This document shows, piece after piece, positions 62,104 to 64,000 of a stretch of DNA of 64,000 bases. The DNA comes from CAVPWP01 sp963709395 (GTDB taxonomy: Bacteria; Pseudomonadota; Alphaproteobacteria; Rhodobacterales; Rhodobacteraceae), in the NCBI GenBank assembly GCA_963709395.1, contig CAVPWP010000009.1, positions 186,001 through 250,000 on the forward strand. Reading direction: 5' to 3'. How positions within the stretch are numbered: position 1 is the stretch's first letter; the number at the start of each line of letters is the position of its first letter. The position numbers and the translations under genes are program-made. Below the pieces are notes generated by a model. It was not told where the DNA came from. It saw only the letters and a list, made by a program, of their open reading frames with translations, and ran no database searches.

Positions 62104-63597
62104 ATGCGATTTCTCGGCCGGTCGCTGATCGGTGTCTTTCTTCTGGCGGTGACGATCGGCCTGCTTGCCATGGCGGGCGGTTCGGTCTGGCATGCGGTCG
62201 ACGACCGGATGAACGCCGAGCCGCGCGCTATTCCGGCGCGCGAACGCATCTTCGCCGTCAACGTGGTGATGGTGGCTCCCCGGACAGTCACCCCCGAGGT
62301 CGAGGTCTTCGGCGAGGTTCGAAGCCGCCGCCAGCTTGAACTGCGCGCCGCCGCTTCGGGCGAGGTCATCTTCCTGTCCGATCGCTTCGAGGACGGCGGG
62401 ACGGTCGAGGCGGGCGAACTCCTGCTGCGCATCGACCCGTTCACGGCCCAATCGGCCCGCGATACCGCCGACGCCGACCTGCGCGATGCCGAGGCCGATC
62501 TGGCCGATGCCCGCCGCGCCCTCGGGCTTGCCCGCGACGAACTGCTGGCCGCCGAAGACCAGGCGGCGCTGCGCGACCGGGCGCTGGCCCGGCAGCGCGA
62601 TCTTCTGGCCCGCGGCGTGGGCACCGATGCGGCGGTCGAAACTGCCGAACTCGCCGTCTCGGCCGCGCGGCAGGCGGTGCTGTCGCGCCGTCAGGCGCTG
62701 GCCCAGGCCGAGGCGCGCATCGACCAGGCCGAGACCACGCTCGACCGGCGCCGCATCGCGCTGGCCGAGGCCGACCGGACCCTCGCCGAGACCGAGGTCT
62801 TCGCCGCCTTTCCCGGTATCCTGAACGATGTCGATCTGGTCGAGGGGCGGCTCGTGAACGCGAACGAGAGACTGGGCGAACTGATCGACCCCGAAGCGCT
62901 TGAAGTCGCTTTCCGCGTCTCCACCGCGCAGTATGCGCGGCTTCTCGGACCCGATGGGCGCCTGCCGGACCTGCCGGTGACAGTCTCTCTCGATGTGCTC
63001 GGCCTCGACCTCACGACGACCGGAACGGTGACGCGCGAAAGCGCCGCCGTGGGTGCGGGGCAGACCGGGCGGCTTCTCTATGCCCGGCTCGACGACGCGC
63101 CGGGCTTCCGGCCGGGTGACTTCGTGTCGGTCACCATTTCCGAGCCGCCGCTCGACAATGTCGCCGTCCTGCCCGCCTCGGCGCTGTCGGCCACGGGGGA
63201 TGTCCTGGTGATCGGCGACGACGACCGGCTCGAAGTCGCAACGGTCGAGCTTCTGCGCCGCCAGGGCGACGAGGTTCTGGTGCGGGCCGACGCCATCGCC
63301 GGTGCCCGCGTGGTCGCCGAACGCACGCCGCTGCTGGGCGCGGGAATTCGCGTGCGCGAGCTTGAGCCCGTGCCGGCCGATGCCGGATCACCGGATGCCG
63401 CTCCGGGGGACGCTGCTGCTTTGGGCTCCGAGGACCTCGTGGAACTCGATCCCGACCGTCGGGCCCGGCTCGTGGCCTTCGTCGAGGCCAGCGCGGTCAT
63501 GCCCGACGAGGCCAAGGCCCGCATCCTCGCCCAGCTTGCGGAGGACCGGGTGCCGGCGCAGATGGTGGCGCGGATCGAATCCCGTATGGGGGGCTAG
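62104..63597 (+). CDS. RND efflux periplasmic adaptor (HlyD/MFP family)
   Basis: 497-residue periplasmic adaptor anchored by an N-terminal helix (SLIGVFLLAVTIGLLAMAGG). The barrel-lipoyl part is LRAAASGEVIFLSDRFEDGG ... AGELLLRIDPF; the coiled-coil hairpin is a long Ala/Glu/Arg region with repeated heptads (about 125-225); the barrel returns with VRADAIAGARVVAERTPLLG. An extra ~80-residue C-terminal extension (EPVPADAGSPDAAPGD and onward to VEASAVMPDEAKARI) is not typical of MFP proteins. Six bases before the pump gene. Confidence 0.9.
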   Translation: MRFLGRSLIGVFLLAVTIGLLAMAGGSVWHAVDDRMNAEPRAIPARERIFAVNVVMVAPRTVTPEVEVFGEVRSRRQLELRAAASGEVIFLSDRFEDGGTVEAGELLLRIDPFTAQSARDTADADLRDAEADLADARRALGLARDELLAAEDQAALRDRALARQRDLLARGVGTDAAVETAELAVSAARQAVLSRRQALAQAEARIDQAETTLDRRRIALAEADRTLAETEVFAAFPGILNDVDLVEGRLVNANERLGELIDPEALEVAFRVSTAQYARLLGPDGRLPDLPVTVSLDVLGLDLTTTGTVTRESAAVGAGQTGRLLYARLDDAPGFRPGDFVSVTISEPPLDNVAVLPASALSATGDVLVIGDDDRLEVATVELLRRQGDEVLVRADAIAGARVVAERTPLLGAGIRVRELEPVPADAGSPDAAPGDAAALGSEDLVELDPDRRARLVAFVEASAVMPDEAKARILAQLAEDRVPAQMVARIESRMGG

Positions 63598-63601
63598 GGC
63601 G

Positions 63602-64000
63602 ATGCTGCGCGGCAGGCTTTCAGGGGCGGCGGGGGGGCTTTTGTCCTATTTCGTGCGCCACCGGACGGCGGCGAACCTGCTTCTGGTGCTTCTTGTCGGG
63701 CTTGGCGTCGCCGCTTTTCCGAACATGCGGGCGCAGTATTTCCCCGACGTGGTGGTCGAACGGATCACCGTCGGCGTGACCTGGGAGGGGGCCGGCGCCG
63801 AAGAGGTCGACGCCGCCATCGTCCAGCTTCTCGAACCGGCCCTCCTGTCCGTCTCCGGGGTCGAGGCGACGTCCTCGACCTCGCGCGAGGGGGGCGCCTC
63901 GATCTCGCTCGAGTTTCAGCCGGGCTGGGACATGGCGCAGGCCGCCGACGACGTTCAACTGGCCGTCGACGGCATCCGCACCCTGCCCGACGATGCCGAG
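63602..64000 (+). CDS. RND efflux permease, partial, cut by the window edge
   Basis: First 133 residues of an AcrB-type resistance-nodulation-division pump. TM1 is NLLLVLLVGLGVAAFPNM; the periplasmic porter domain follows with RITVGVTWEGAGAEEVDAAI and LLEPALLSVSGVEATSSTSR, typical of the HAE/CusA-like branch with acidic residues. The rest lies beyond base 64000. The ATG follows the adaptor gene closely, so they form an operon. Substrate not deducible. Confidence 0.93.
   Translation, partial: MLRGRLSGAAGGLLSYFVRHRTAANLLLVLLVGLGVAAFPNMRAQYFPDVVVERITVGVTWEGAGAEEVDAAIVQLLEPALLSVSGVEATSSTSREGGASISLEFQPGWDMAQAADDVQLAVDGIRTLPDDAE

Overview
This is a GC-rich, gene-dense piece of an alphaproteobacterial chromosome, most likely from the order Rhodobacterales. 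Three things point there: the compact minus-strand order murA - DUF2948 - hisD - UPF0262 - low-molecular-weight phosphatase - infA - maf - RNase G/E - yacG; the twin-arginine OpgG/OpgD-type protein beside a short OpgH; and family-level protein similarity throughout. There is no rRNA, no CRISPR array and no intact mobile element. Two tRNA genes are present: Phe(GAA) on minus and Thr(GGT) on plus.

Layout. 1-740: a winged-helix fragment cut by the left edge and a decayed IS110-type transposase. 745-10,914 (all minus): a CDP-alcohol phosphatidyltransferase, an LTA-synthase/OpgB-like membrane sulfatase and a flippase-like membrane protein; then an NMT1/THI5-type ABC importer whose permease is a fused double domain; then a GT4 glycosyltransferase and an OmpA protein with a very long Pro/Ala/Glu-rich region. 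11,018-14,714 (plus): cytochrome b561, then osmoregulated periplasmic glucan (OPG) synthesis genes opgH and opgG/D. 15,924-20,577: glgB and a GH13-like hydrolase. 20,650-21,100: tRNA-Phe with an integrase remnant just downstream. 21,175-29,448 (minus): the conserved murA-to-yacG cluster, interrupted by a nitrilase-family/GNAT/NTF2-like cassette. 29,543-31,943: tRNA-Thr and an uncharacterised membrane-protein pair. 32,181-35,980: two FAD enzymes, the second a dimethylglycine-dehydrogenase-type FAD/GcvT protein. 36,019-42,027: M20 peptidase, PPK2, a glycosyltransferase-methyltransferase fusion and an alpha-glucosidase. 42,237-44,927: SppA-like peptidase, a zinc-ribbon microprotein, a Ca2+/Na+ antiporter and a pteridine-reductase-like SDR. 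45,229-48,555: uvrC, pgsA, moaD, moaE. 48,563-55,431: BON/OmpA protein, ubiA, rsmE, gshA and small membrane proteins. 55,444-58,662: pyrB, a membrane protein, a probably non-catalytic pyrC and plsY. 58,909-64,000: an acyltransferase-TPR protein, a family 4 UDG, moaB, and an RND adaptor with the start of its pump.

Envelope construction dominates: OPGs, a phospholipid head-group enzyme, an LTA/OpgB-like transferase, PgsA, PlsY, MurA, two OmpA proteins and several glycosyltransferases. The most attractive hypothesis is that the divergent operon at 7,588-10,914 modifies or anchors a glycan, possibly the OPG made by the neighbouring opgH/opgG.

A striking technical feature is that at least twelve reading frames, several in normally essential genes (hisD, uvrC, pgsA, moaE), are broken. 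In each case removing one surplus base restores a full-length family member, and every reconstructed length then divides by three. This looks like systematic single-base insertion error in the sequence rather than gene decay. Coordinates for those genes span the whole locus.
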